Under the pieces are notes generated by a model. The model did not search any database, was not told the origin of the DNA, and worked only from the letters and a program-made list of their open reading frames with translations. The translations under genes and the position numbers were made by a program. This document shows positions 9,611 through 17,633 of a stretch of DNA of 36,266 nucleotides, piece by piece (the first letter of the stretch is position 1; every line of letters starts with the position of its first letter). This stretch comes from JAAYHV01 sp035268985 (GTDB lineage: Bacteria; Bacillota; Clostridia; Peptostreptococcales; Anaerovoracaceae): positions 1-36,266 of the forward strand of contig DATFJV010000081.1 in NCBI GenBank assembly GCA_035268985.1, given 5' to 3'.

Positions 9611-10208
9611 AACCTATGTCTGTTTTATCCATATGGCCTGGATAAACCTTTGTATCATCAGGTAATTTAAATAGTTTTTCTTTTATAGATTTCATAATTT
9701 TTTCAAAGGAACCTTGTGGAAAATCAGTTCTTCCTATGGACATTCTAAATAGTGTATCTCCACTGAAAAGGATATCGTCTAATAGTATACACATACCTCC
9801 ATTGGTATGCCCTGGTGTATGAATAAATTTGAAATCCAAATCTCCCATTTTGAGTTCATCACCTTCTTTTACATATATATCCGCATCCAATTCTATATTT
9901 TTACCAAATATCCCCAAAGAACAGTTTATATCGCCATTATTAAGCATGTTCTTTTCCTCTTCATGGGCAACAATTTTAACGCCATCATATTTTTTTATTA
10001 TATCCGGGATACCACCTATATGGTCCCCATGACCATGGGTTAATATTATATACTTTAATTTAGCTTCATTTTCATTTATTTTTTTTTCAATTTTACTGTC
10101 GAAAAAACCAGGGTCAACTATTGCAGTTTCCCTAGATTCCTCATCCACAATCAAATATGTATTTTCCCCTATCGGGCCACCCATAAATTCAAAAACTTTC
10201 TTTCCCAT
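9582..10208 (-). CDS. Metallo-beta-lactamase-fold hydrolase (glyoxalase II-like, YqgX type)
   Basis: Soluble 208-residue hydrolase of the metallo-beta-lactamase fold. The two-metal signature THGHGDHIGG is at about residues 58-67. Further ligands appear in FIHTPGHTNGG, the FSGDTLF aspartate and the final YPGHMD histidine. The small glyoxalase II-like proteins of this group (B. subtilis YqgX) lack the long C-terminal helical domain of classical hydroxyacylglutathione hydrolases, as here. A thioester substrate is likely but unproven. It lies between relA and hemZ, as in many Clostridia, starts 12 bases after relA and overlaps hemZ. Confidence 0.9.
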   Translation of the reverse strand: MGKKVFEFMGGPIGENTYLIVDEESRETAIVDPGFFDSKIEKKINENEAKLKYIILTHGHGDHIGGIPDIIKKYDGVKIVAHEEEKNMLNNGDINCSLGIFGKNIELDADIYVKEGDELKMGDLDFKFIHTPGHTNGGMCILLDDILFSGDTLFRMSIGRTDFPQGSFEKIMKSIKEKLFKLPDDTKVYPGHMDKTDIGYEKRNNPFV

Positions 10209-10220
10209 CTCTACTCCTAT

Positions 10221-12413
10221 CTATGATTTAGCTCTAAATACCTGTGTTACACCAAGTATGTTTCTTAACTTCCTAGCAACTTTTTGTATTTGTTGCGTAC
10301 TAGTAATTGATAATGTAAGTATCATATTTACAGTTCCCTCATCACCAGTTTTCATATTAACTCCAGCTATATGAACATTCATGTCTTCACATGTTTTGGA
10401 TATGTCACTAAACAATCCTTTTCTGTCATTTCCTTCTAAATTTATATCTGCATAATAGGATTTACCAACTTTTAAATCTTCCCATTCCACTTCTATAAAT
10501 CTACTTTTTTCACTTTCAGGAAGATTAACTATATTTGAGCAGTCGGCTCTATGAACTGATATACCCCTGCCCTTTGTAATAAAGCCTACTATTTCATCCC
10601 CTGGAACTGGATTACAACATCTTGCGACCCTAATTAGCAAATTGTCATAACCTTTTACTATTATTCCTGGATTTTCATCATTTACCCTTTTAACGTTTTC
10701 CTTTTTCTTGTTTGCTAATTCTTTGAGTTCTTTTTCCTCTTTATTGTCAATTATAGCTTTGTCTTCTTTATATATGCTTATTAGACTTGCACTAATTTTT
10801 GCAAGTACAGAACCACCACGGGAAACCTGCCTATATAGTTCATTTACATTGGTTAAATTGGCTTTTTTAACGGCTTTTAATAAATATGCATTCCTACATA
10901 CCAAAGAAGGATCATATCCTTTTTTTCTTATGTATTTATCAATATTATCTTTACCTTTGTCTATATCATCAGACTTACTTTCTTTCTTTAGCCAATTTCT
11001 TATCTTCATTCTAGCATGGGAACTCTTGGCAATTTTAAGCCAGTCTATACTAGGTCCACTGGAATTTTGTGAAGTTACAATTTCAATAATATCACCATTT
11101 TGAAGTACATGATCTATTGTTACCATTTTACCATTTATTTTGGCTCCTACGCATTTGGCTCCCACATCCGTATGAATTTTAAATGCAAAATCAAGGGGCG
11201 TAGACTCTGCTGGAAGTTCAATCACATGACCTTTAGGTGTAAATACAAACACCTGATTATCAAATAGGTCAAGTTTAAGAGATTCCATAAACTCCACAGG
11301 ATCTTCTGTGTCTTTTTGCCATTCAATGGACTGTCTAAGCCATGCTAGCTTTACATCACTGTCATCGGATTTACCAGTGTTATCTCCTTCTTTGTACTTC
11401 CAATGGGCAGCAATACCGTATTCAGCTACTTTATGCATGCTATATGTTCTAATTTGTATTTCAAAAGGCTCACCTTTATCTCCAATAACTGTAGTATGAA
11501 GGGACTGGTACATATTAGGTTTTGGCATTGCTATATAGTCTTTAAACCTGCCTGGTATTGGTTTCCAAAGATTGTGAACATGCCCTAATACTGCGTAACA
11601 ATCTCTGACAGAATTTACAATAACTCTAACTGCAGTAAGGTCAAAAATTTCATCTATATTCTTATTTTGTATTACCATTTTTTTGTAAATACTATATAAA
11701 TGCTTAGACCTTCCCATGATTTCATATTCAATTCCGCTTTTATCAAGGTCTAGCTTTATTTCATCTATTAGTTTTTGTACAATTTCTTCCCGTTCTTCTT
11801 TTTTGTCAGTAACTTGTTTAGCCACATTTTTATAATCTGAAGGGTGTAAATATTTTAAGGCCAAATCCTCAAGCTCAAACTTTATATTGTATATACCTAA
11901 TCTAGAAGCAAGTGGTGCATAAATTTCAAGGGTTTCTCTAGCTTTCTCTACTTTTTTCTCAGTAGGCATATATTCTAAAGTTCTCATATTATGAAGTCTA
12001 TCGGCAAGCTTAATTATCAACACTCTAATATCCTTAGCCATGGCCAAAAACATTTTTCTAAAGTTTTCTGCTTGAAACTCTTCTTTTGAATCAAATACTA
12101 TATTACCTAATTTTGTAACGCCATCAACAAGTATAGCTACACTTTCTCCAAAGTCTTCTACTAAACTTTCCCTCGTATAATCGGTATCTTCTACTACATC
12201 ATGAAGTAACCCCCCTACTATGGCATCATTGTCCATACCTAGCCTGGCTAAAATCAAGGCAACTTTAAGGGGATGAGTTATATATGGCTCACCACTTCTT
12301 CTCAACTGACCTTCATGCAGCTCTAAAGCTTTACTGTATGCCGCTCTTATTATTTCATTGTCATACTTGGGGTTAATATCCCGAAGTTCCTTAAAAAAGC
12401 TTTCTTCATTCAA
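10221..12413 (-). CDS. relA: Bifunctional (p)ppGpp synthetase/hydrolase (RelA/SpoT homologue)
   Basis: Makes and degrades the alarmone (p)ppGpp in the stringent response. The 730 residues contain, in order, the HD hydrolase domain (H71-D72 in HDVVEDT), the RelA_SpoT synthetase domain with RFKD at residues 289-292 and YQSLHTTV, a TGS domain (VFVFTPKGHVIELP), a conserved RCCNPVPGD zinc-finger-like region, and a C-terminal ACT domain. An RxKD rather than ExDD motif and an intact HD box mark a bifunctional Rel rather than a synthetase-only RelA. The start is a TTG at 12413 placed 8 bases after an AGGAG site; the nearby ATG is out of frame. It follows secDF by 24 bases. Confidence 0.97.
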   Translation of the reverse strand: MNEESFFKELRDINPKYDNEIIRAAYSKALELHEGQLRRSGEPYITHPLKVALILARLGMDNDAIVGGLLHDVVEDTDYTRESLVEDFGESVAILVDGVTKLGNIVFDSKEEFQAENFRKMFLAMAKDIRVLIIKLADRLHNMRTLEYMPTEKKVEKARETLEIYAPLASRLGIYNIKFELEDLALKYLHPSDYKNVAKQVTDKKEEREEIVQKLIDEIKLDLDKSGIEYEIMGRSKHLYSIYKKMVIQNKNIDEIFDLTAVRVIVNSVRDCYAVLGHVHNLWKPIPGRFKDYIAMPKPNMYQSLHTTVIGDKGEPFEIQIRTYSMHKVAEYGIAAHWKYKEGDNTGKSDDSDVKLAWLRQSIEWQKDTEDPVEFMESLKLDLFDNQVFVFTPKGHVIELPAESTPLDFAFKIHTDVGAKCVGAKINGKMVTIDHVLQNGDIIEIVTSQNSSGPSIDWLKIAKSSHARMKIRNWLKKESKSDDIDKGKDNIDKYIRKKGYDPSLVCRNAYLLKAVKKANLTNVNELYRQVSRGGSVLAKISASLISIYKEDKAIIDNKEEKELKELANKKKENVKRVNDENPGIIVKGYDNLLIRVARCCNPVPGDEIVGFITKGRGISVHRADCSNIVNLPESEKSRFIEVEWEDLKVGKSYYADINLEGNDRKGLFSDISKTCEDMNVHIAGVNMKTGDEGTVNMILTLSITSTQQIQKVARKLRNILGVTQVFRAKS

Positions 12414-12437
12414 ACTACTACACTCCTGCTTTGCACT

Positions 12438-14663
12438 TTATTTTTTAGATATTTTTTGAACCTTCCTTTTATATTTAGACATATCTTCACCTTTTACCGT
12501 TTCATACAGCACTGGAGTACATAAGAATATGGATGAATATGTACCAACAAATACACCTATCAGTAGAGGAATTATAAATTCTCTAATATCAGATGATACC
12601 AATAAGAATAGAGGCAACATTACTCCTAATGTTGTTATTGATGTCATAATAGATCTTGCTAAAGTCTGATTAATACTGTCATTTAAGTTAACAATATTTG
12701 AATTTTTTCTAAACAACCTTTTATTTTCTCTTATTCTGTCAAATACTACTATAGTATCATTTATTGAATAGCCCACAACAGTAAGTATACCTGCAATAAA
12801 CGGATTGTTTATTGTAAAACCAAATATAGCATATAGGGCTAATGTTATTAAAACATCATGGGTTAGTCCTGTTACTGCCGCTACACCATATTTCCAAGTT
12901 CTAAATCTAAGAATTATATATCCTAACATACATAAAGCTGCTATTATTATTGATTTAACAGCATTTTCCCTTAACTCTTTACCAACACTTGGTCCAAATT
13001 CTTCAGATGCTAATAAATCATCATTGCTCACATCAAAACTTTCGCCGAGCTTGGCTACTACTTCATTTCTTTGGGAATTATCAAGGGCACTTATAGTCCT
13101 TATAATTATCTGCTCATTATCATCACCTGCATATATTAAGGTAGGATCCAAATCAAATGCAGATATGCTATCCTCTACTTCATCTAAATCAACTTTTTCG
13201 CTCATATCCAGCTGTATCATAGTGCCACCAGTGAAATCAATACCATAATTAAATCCCTTAGTGAAAACAAAACCAGCTCCAAGTAGTATTACTGCTAAAC
13301 TTATTGCATAGAATTTTTTTCTATTTTCAATAAATTTAAACTTAGGGTTAAATGCTTTTCTGTAGCTACCATCTTCATTCATTCTAAAGAATTTATTTTT
13401 ACCAAACTTCTTGCTTTCAGCAAGTAATCCAATGAATAACTGGGTAATAACTACTGCTGTAAATATACTTATGATAATACCTATCATTAGTGTAAGAGCA
13501 AAACCCTTAACAGATGTTGTACCAATCAAGTAAAGTACAATTGATGCTATTAATGTTGTAACCTGAGCATCTAAAACAGTGGATAATGCTCTTTTAAATC
13601 CAGCGTCAACAGAAACTCTTAACGTTTTACCCTTGTTAATTTCTTCTCTAATTCTTGTAAATATTATTACATTGGCATCCACTGCCATACCTATTGAAAG
13701 AATAATACCTGCAATTCCAGGAAGGGTTAATACCGCTCCCAAGGAAATTAATATCCAAAGAACTACACCGACGTATAAAGCTAATGCTATGTCTGCAACT
13801 AGCCCTAATAATCTATATGCTATTAGCATTATTAAAAATACTATTACAAGACCTATTATTCCAGCCATTACACTTTTATTTAATGCGTCCACGCCTATAG
13901 TAGCAGTCTGTACTGATGATGTTATTTCTTCTAAGGATGTTGGAAGTGCTCCGCCTCTTATAAGGGCAGCAGTTGATGAGGCTTCTTCTTTGGGAAAGCC
14001 AGTACCTCTTGTTATTTCACAACTTAAGCCCGATATTGTAGAATCTGCAGTTGGTGCAGATATAATCTGGTCATCAAGCATAATCACTATTGAATTATTA
14101 AATACTAAAGTACCATCACTATATGTCATAGTAGGTTCAACTGTTCCACTTGAAGCCTTTCTTGTTGCATCTTCAAATTGATTAGAACCTTCATTTGTAA
14201 ATTCCAAAGTTATTTTATAGCCACCACGATCTTGGTCTGTTTCTATACCAGCGTCTTTTATTTCAGAACCATCCATTACTAAAGTTCCATCTGCCAAATA
14301 AAAGTTGAGCTTTGCCGTTTTGCCTATTTGCGCTATTGCTTCCGATGCATTTTCCACACCCGGGAGTTCGATTCTAAGTCTGTCACTTCCTTCAACTGTC
14401 ACTGAAGATTCTGCAATGCCCATGGCATTTACTCTGTTTTCAAGTACAGATTTAGTTTCTTCCATAATTCTATCTAAATCAGAACCCTTTAAATCAGTTT
14501 GAGCTTCCATTACAACATATACACCACCATTTATATCCAGACCATATTTCATTTGATCTCCGATATTTTTGATATTCCCCATGCCAAATACAGTAATATA
14601 CCAGCCTACAATTACAATTAGAACTACCAAAATTGATAGCACTTTTCTTAGTTTTGAATTCAT
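12438..14663 (-). CDS. secDF: Protein translocase subunit SecDF (fused SecD-SecF)
   Basis: Membrane protein that uses the ion gradient to help pull preproteins through SecYEG. It is a natural fusion. The SecD half has an N-terminal membrane segment, the YGLDINGGVYVVMEA motif, a large extracytoplasmic domain and five closely spaced membrane segments. The SecF half restarts with a membrane segment, GIDFTGGTMIQ and a second five-segment block (DTIVVFDRIREN). About 12 membrane segments are predicted by eye. I choose the ATG at 14663 (741 residues), because AAGGGTG lies 8 bases upstream. An in-frame ATG six codons earlier has no ribosome binding site. It has its own promoter and leads the long housekeeping operon to the left. 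Confidence 0.95.
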   Translation of the reverse strand: MNSKLRKVLSILVVLIVIVGWYITVFGMGNIKNIGDQMKYGLDINGGVYVVMEAQTDLKGSDLDRIMEETKSVLENRVNAMGIAESSVTVEGSDRLRIELPGVENASEAIAQIGKTAKLNFYLADGTLVMDGSEIKDAGIETDQDRGGYKITLEFTNEGSNQFEDATRKASSGTVEPTMTYSDGTLVFNNSIVIMLDDQIISAPTADSTISGLSCEITRGTGFPKEEASSTAALIRGGALPTSLEEITSSVQTATIGVDALNKSVMAGIIGLVIVFLIMLIAYRLLGLVADIALALYVGVVLWILISLGAVLTLPGIAGIILSIGMAVDANVIIFTRIREEINKGKTLRVSVDAGFKRALSTVLDAQVTTLIASIVLYLIGTTSVKGFALTLMIGIIISIFTAVVITQLFIGLLAESKKFGKNKFFRMNEDGSYRKAFNPKFKFIENRKKFYAISLAVILLGAGFVFTKGFNYGIDFTGGTMIQLDMSEKVDLDEVEDSISAFDLDPTLIYAGDDNEQIIIRTISALDNSQRNEVVAKLGESFDVSNDDLLASEEFGPSVGKELRENAVKSIIIAALCMLGYIILRFRTWKYGVAAVTGLTHDVLITLALYAIFGFTINNPFIAGILTVVGYSINDTIVVFDRIRENKRLFRKNSNIVNLNDSINQTLARSIMTSITTLGVMLPLFLLVSSDIREFIIPLLIGVFVGTYSSIFLCTPVLYETVKGEDMSKYKRKVQKISKK

Positions 14664-14709
14664 TATTATGTCACCCTTCATTTAAGATTATTAATAACAA
14701 AATTATTCC

Positions 14710-14759
14710 ATTTTATTAAATATCATTTACATTTTATTAAATATCATTTACATTTTATT
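14710..14759. repeat. 21-bp tandem direct repeat, about 2.4 copies, in the secDF leader
   Basis: Two identical 21-base units (14710-14730 and 14731-14751; each starts attttatta and ends catttac) are followed by the first 8 bases of a third. They lie between the secDF promoter's -10 box, whose outer bases overlap the partial third copy, and the secDF start. Most of the repeat would therefore be in the 5' untranslated leader of the secDF mRNA. It contains no clear stem. Function unknown; slippage-prone AT-rich DNA is the simplest explanation. Confidence 0.9.
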
Positions 14760-14785
14760 GTACTATAGAAGCACTTATTTATCAA
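14757..14785 (-). promoter_or_regulatory. Sigma-A-type promoter for the secDF housekeeping operon
   Basis: On the minus strand, TTGATA (14780-14785) is separated by 17 bases from TACAAT (14757-14762). It lies just after the yajC terminator. Predicted transcription starts near 14750, which gives a leader of roughly 85 bases before the secDF ATG. No other convincing promoter was seen in the short gaps down to rnj. Confidence 0.75.
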
Positions 14786-14799
14786 GACTTTTTCCATTT

Positions 14800-14826
14800 A
14801 AAAAAGTCCCAATTACTTGGGACTTT
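14800..14826 (-). terminator. Intrinsic terminator after yajC
   Basis: An 8-bp perfect stem (14803-14810 pairing with 14819-14826, AAAGTCCC/GGGACTTT) with an 8-base loop is followed on the minus strand by a run of six T. It starts a few bases after the yajC stop codon at 14832-14834 and separates yajC from the secDF promoter. Confidence 0.85.
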
Positions 14827-14831
14827 AGTCT

Positions 14832-15245
14832 TTATTCTTCTTCTTCTTTTTCTTCAGGTTCAGAATCAAATTCAGATTCAGATTCAGTTTTAGCTTTTTT
14901 GCTTTTACCTAATTTCTTAGGAACAACCTTCTTTGTCTCCTCTTCGTCTTCAATCTTATCCTTATATGACTTAGGCGTTTCAGTCTTTTTAGTAACACTT
15001 CCAACGGCAGTTCTAAGTAATTCAAACTTAACTTTATCTGCTCCAACTTGTATTATTACAGTTTCATCTTTTGTCTTAACTATCTTACCACAGATACCAC
15101 CTATAGTAACCACTTCATCACCTACTTGAAGTGCATTTCTCATTGCTTTTGTTTCTTTTTCTCTCTTATTTTGTGGTCTAATCATTAGAAAATACATCAA
15201 ACCTAACAGAATAATTAACGGAATTAATGAAGCTAAACCTTCCAT
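14832..15245 (-). CDS. yajC: Preprotein translocase subunit YajC
   Basis: Small single-span membrane protein that associates with SecDF. An N-terminal membrane segment (about residues 6-22) is followed by MIRPQNKREKE, then the family core LQVGDEVVTIGGICGKIV and a short beta-rich domain. At 137 residues it is longer than many YajC proteins, because of a charged tail: lysine-rich (KKVVPKKLGKSKKAK), then strongly acidic, ending in a run of glutamates. AGGAGG lies 6 bases before the ATG. It follows two leucine tRNA genes with no terminator or promoter between, so it is probably on the tRNA transcript. It has its own terminator before secDF. Confidence 0.95.
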   Translation of the reverse strand: MEGLASLIPLIILLGLMYFLMIRPQNKREKETKAMRNALQVGDEVVTIGGICGKIVKTKDETVIIQVGADKVKFELLRTAVGSVTKKTETPKSYKDKIEDEEETKKVVPKKLGKSKKAKTESESEFDSEPEEKEEEE

Positions 15246-15277
15246 AACGTCCTCCTATTTGTAATCTTTTTTTTAAT

Positions 15278-15364
15278 TGGTGCCGGCGATGGGGGTCGAA
15301 CCCATACGGTGTTACCACCACAGGATTTTGAATCCTGCACGTCTGCCAATTCCATCACGCCGGC
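15278..15364 (-). tRNA. tRNA-Leu (anticodon CAA)
   Basis: Minus-strand class II tRNA. The acceptor stem GCCGGCG/CGCCGGC closes around discriminator A and an encoded CCA (15278-15280). The anticodon stem CAGGA/TCCTG holds the loop TTCAAAA with anticodon CAA, which reads the leucine codon UUG. The TGG-to-TpsiC stretch contains a long variable arm, typical of tRNA-Leu, and the T loop GTTCGAC is intact. Length is 87 bases including CCA. Confidence 0.96.
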
Positions 15365-15379
15365 AAATCCAATGATGTA

Positions 15380-15408
15380 ATTTTAACACACGCATATATA
15401 CTCGTCAA
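15380..15408 (-). promoter_or_regulatory. Promoter upstream of tRNA-Leu(CAA)
   Basis: TTGACG (15403-15408) and TAAAAT (15380-15385) are 17 bases apart on the minus strand, in the 53-base gap between the two tRNA genes. The start would fall just upstream of the tRNA at 15364. It probably serves tRNA-Leu(CAA) and yajC in addition to read-through from the first tRNA. Confidence 0.7.
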
Positions 15409-15417
15409 GTAGTTAAT

Positions 15418-15501
15418 TGGTGCGGCTGACTGGACTTGAACCAGCACGGTTGTTACCACACGCCCCTCAAGCGTGCGCGTCTGCCATTCCGCCACAGCCG
15501 C
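15418..15501 (-). tRNA. tRNA-Leu (anticodon GAG)
   Basis: Minus-strand class II tRNA with acceptor stem GCGGCTG/CAGCCGC, discriminator A and encoded CCA (15418-15420). The anticodon stem CACGC/GCGTG holds loop TTGAGGG, anticodon GAG, reading leucine codons CUU and CUC. A long variable arm and the T loop GTTCAAG are present. Length is 84 bases. It sits 53 bases upstream of a second leucine isoacceptor in the same direction. Confidence 0.96.
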
Positions 15502-15513
15502 ATTAACATATCT

Positions 15514-15542
15514 ATAATATACTTTTTTTGTTACTATTTCAA
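15514..15542 (-). promoter_or_regulatory. Promoter for the tRNA-Leu pair
   Basis: TTGAAA (15537-15542) and TATTAT (15514-15519) are separated by 17 bases on the minus strand, ending 12 bases before the tRNA-Leu(GAG) 5' end. Together with the tRNAs, this accounts for the 352-base stretch without a protein gene at 15246-15597. Apart from this, the flavodoxin 3' flank shows no clear terminator. Confidence 0.8.
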
Positions 15543-15597
15543 GTTTTATATAAAATATATAATCCTAGCTGTCATATTATATTAAAACTCAATTGAT

Positions 15598-16077
15598 TTA
15601 AATCAATTCTTTAGCCCAATTTAAAGCTTCATAATTCGCCTTTTCATGGTTGTTGTAGACTTTTATTAAATGACAAGAAGATACTAAGCTGTTATATTTA
15701 TCTATAGAAATTTTTGCTCTGTCAGAAGCTTTGCCAGCTCCACCAGCAGAGCAATAGAAATAACCTATTTTTTTACCCTTAATAATTCCGTCTTCGAATA
15801 AAGTGTAAATAGGTGGTGTCATTGTACCTGCCCATATAGGTGAACCAACTAACACCAAATCGTAAAGTTCTAAGTTTGATTTGATTGGCTCTATTTCAGG
15901 TTTTTTCTTCATTGTCACCTGACCGCCTCCCCATATATATTTAGCAAACCCTTTGCTTTTCATTTCCTTAACTGGATTTATTTTTTCAATATCCGAATCT
16001 AACTTATCTGCCAAATGTTTAGCAACAGTTTCAGTACTTCCTTCATAGGAGTAATATAGAATTAAAGTTTTCCCCAT
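15598..16077 (-). CDS. Flavodoxin
   Basis: 159-residue FMN-binding electron carrier of the flavodoxin fold. The phosphate-binding loop near residues 10-17 reads SYEGSTET, close to the flavodoxin T/SxTGxT pattern. Later loops GSPIWAGTMTPP and YCSAGGAGKASD are where aromatic and FMN-contacting residues fall in this family. It belongs to the shorter flavodoxin-like group that has WGGGQ insertions, so a role as a quinone or flavin reductase partner rather than a classic ferredoxin substitute is possible. It is the last gene after the flavin-reductase-like gene (31-base gap) and may receive electrons from it, which is inference from position. Confidence 0.85.
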   Translation of the reverse strand: MGKTLILYYSYEGSTETVAKHLADKLDSDIEKINPVKEMKSKGFAKYIWGGGQVTMKKKPEIEPIKSNLELYDLVLVGSPIWAGTMTPPIYTLFEDGIIKGKKIGYFYCSAGGAGKASDRAKISIDKYNSLVSSCHLIKVYNNHEKANYEALNWAKELI

Positions 16078-16108
16078 AATTTTCTCACTTTCTTATTACA
16101 TTTATCAA

Positions 16109-17026
16109 TTATTTCTTTTCCTGATTTCTCTTGTCGTTAATTATATTCATGTGTTCGGCAGTAATTAATTTCACATCATTTTCTCTCGCCCACGTAACAC
16201 CGCTATTCAGCACAGTTTTTAGGAATACCCTAGGAACTTTTACAATGGTCTTGCACGCTTCTTCTGTGAACTTAATATCAGGATCAATTCTATCTGCTGC
16301 ATACATAATTGCATCCACATCTGTTCCCTTTCCTTCGGGTATCTTTTCACTACATGGTCTTTTAAATCTTGAATACCAAAATTTTGTGCTATCTCTGTAT
16401 CCGTAATCCACAACAATTCTAGGAAAACTTCTTGCTTGAGCTCCAACTACAATGTTGTTATAGTATTTTTCCTTCATAAGAATTTTATCCACTCTCAATA
16501 TGAAATGGGCTCCAAATTCGCTTGTTATACCGTTAAAGTTTCTGTATGGTGGTTCAATACCATCAAGCATACCTATTTTATCTTTATCTAGATAAGCATC
16601 ATCTAAGTCATTCATCCAAGTACATTCAAACACTTGATATGCATCCTTTACCACAAGAGGTCTTTCACCTTCTGCTAGGCCATTTTCAAGTTCAAAGCTA
16701 CATTTTTCCATTTTTTCTGCACTTGTTTCACCTGGAAATCCCAATTTTACTATCTCCTTAAAATCCTTCTTGCTATCTTCCATAAAATTAAGCGCACATT
16801 TTCCTGTTCTTAAAATGTTTTGTGCAGTATTCGACGAATTACGAGACTCAAGAAGCATAGCATAATAATCTTTCCCTGCCACATAATATGGAAAGCATAA
16901 TGAGTATGGCCCTAAATTAACATACCCGTCTTTTGTGATTGTAGATATTAATATCGTAGGCATGGGAAAAAATGCCGATGTTTGGTAAAAATTATCAACT
17001 ACTCTTAAATCTTTAAATGAACTCAT
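16109..17026 (-). CDS. Flavin-reductase-like (flavoredoxin/DIM6-NTAB) protein with C-terminal helical extension
   Basis: The N-terminal part (about residues 15-185) resembles the FMN-binding split-barrel flavin reductase family: FPMPTILISTITKDGYVNLGPYS and a central NILRTGKCALNFM strand. These proteins bind FMN and reduce flavins or pass electrons. At 305 residues it is much longer than the usual 170-200. The last 53 residues (253-305) form a helical segment with FTEEACKTI, VPRVFLKTV, WARENDV and ITAEHMN. This recalls the small PCP-reductase-like helical domain (Pfam PCP_red) found at the ends of several redox proteins. It lies between coaE (15-base gap) and a flavodoxin. Substrate unknown. 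Confidence 0.8.
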   Translation of the reverse strand: MSSFKDLRVVDNFYQTSAFFPMPTILISTITKDGYVNLGPYSLCFPYYVAGKDYYAMLLESRNSSNTAQNILRTGKCALNFMEDSKKDFKEIVKLGFPGETSAEKMEKCSFELENGLAEGERPLVVKDAYQVFECTWMNDLDDAYLDKDKIGMLDGIEPPYRNFNGITSEFGAHFILRVDKILMKEKYYNNIVVGAQARSFPRIVVDYGYRDSTKFWYSRFKRPCSEKIPEGKGTDVDAIMYAADRIDPDIKFTEEACKTIVKVPRVFLKTVLNSGVTWARENDVKLITAEHMNIINDKRNQEKK

Positions 17027-17041
17027 ATATTCTTCTTCCTA

Positions 17042-17626
17042 TTATACATACTTACTAAGCAAATCATCTATCTGTTTGTATAGATTTTCCACACTCTCCG
17101 AATTATCCAAAACCTCATCTGAAAGTTTTATCTTTTCTTTTTGAGACATTTGATTTCTAATTATATCTCTTATCATCTCTTCAGGTATTTTATCCCTTTC
17201 AAGAATTCTGTTTATTCTAAGTTTATCATCAGTTATAACCACCCAGTTATAGTCCATTTCAAGATACATGCCCTTTTCAAATAGAAGTGGTACGTCGGCA
17301 AAAACTATTTTTTCATCTTCTAAAAGATCCATTAAGGTAAGCATATAATCTATAACTTTGTATGTTGTAAGTTTCTCATATTCGTGTAGCAAATATTCAT
17401 CATTATATACTATCTTAGCTATACTTTTTCTGTTTAAACTACCATCATTGTTAAGGACTTCTTCACCCAATAAACTAACTATATCCGATACCGATTCCCC
17501 ATCTTCTTTAATTAAATCTTTGGCTATTAAATCAGCATCAAGTACCACATAGCCCTTTTTTATTAAGTACTTTGAAACAGTGCTTTTACCCGCTCCAATT
17601 CCCCCCGTAAGTCCAATTTTAATCAT
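17042..17626 (-). CDS. coaE: Dephospho-CoA kinase
   Basis: Phosphorylates the 3' hydroxyl of dephospho-CoA with ATP, the last step of CoA synthesis. The 194-residue P-loop kinase has Walker A at residues 8-15 (GGIGAGKS), the substrate-binding DADLIAKDL segment, VFADVPLLFEKGM, and the lid-type RILERDKIPEEMIRDIIRNQ region. All are typical CoaE features. It starts 7 bases after polA; polA-coaE is a frequent Firmicute gene pair. Identification is secure. Confidence 0.96.
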   Translation of the reverse strand: MIKIGLTGGIGAGKSTVSKYLIKKGYVVLDADLIAKDLIKEDGESVSDIVSLLGEEVLNNDGSLNRKSIAKIVYNDEYLLHEYEKLTTYKVIDYMLTLMDLLEDEKIVFADVPLLFEKGMYLEMDYNWVVITDDKLRINRILERDKIPEEMIRDIIRNQMSQKEKIKLSDEVLDNSESVENLYKQIDDLLSKYV

Positions 17627-17633
17627 AACTACC

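Noticed and set aside
13579..14181. 200-residue plus-strand open frame
   Set aside because: Antisense to the SecD half of secDF, whose motifs are intact. Low-complexity composition and no start signals.
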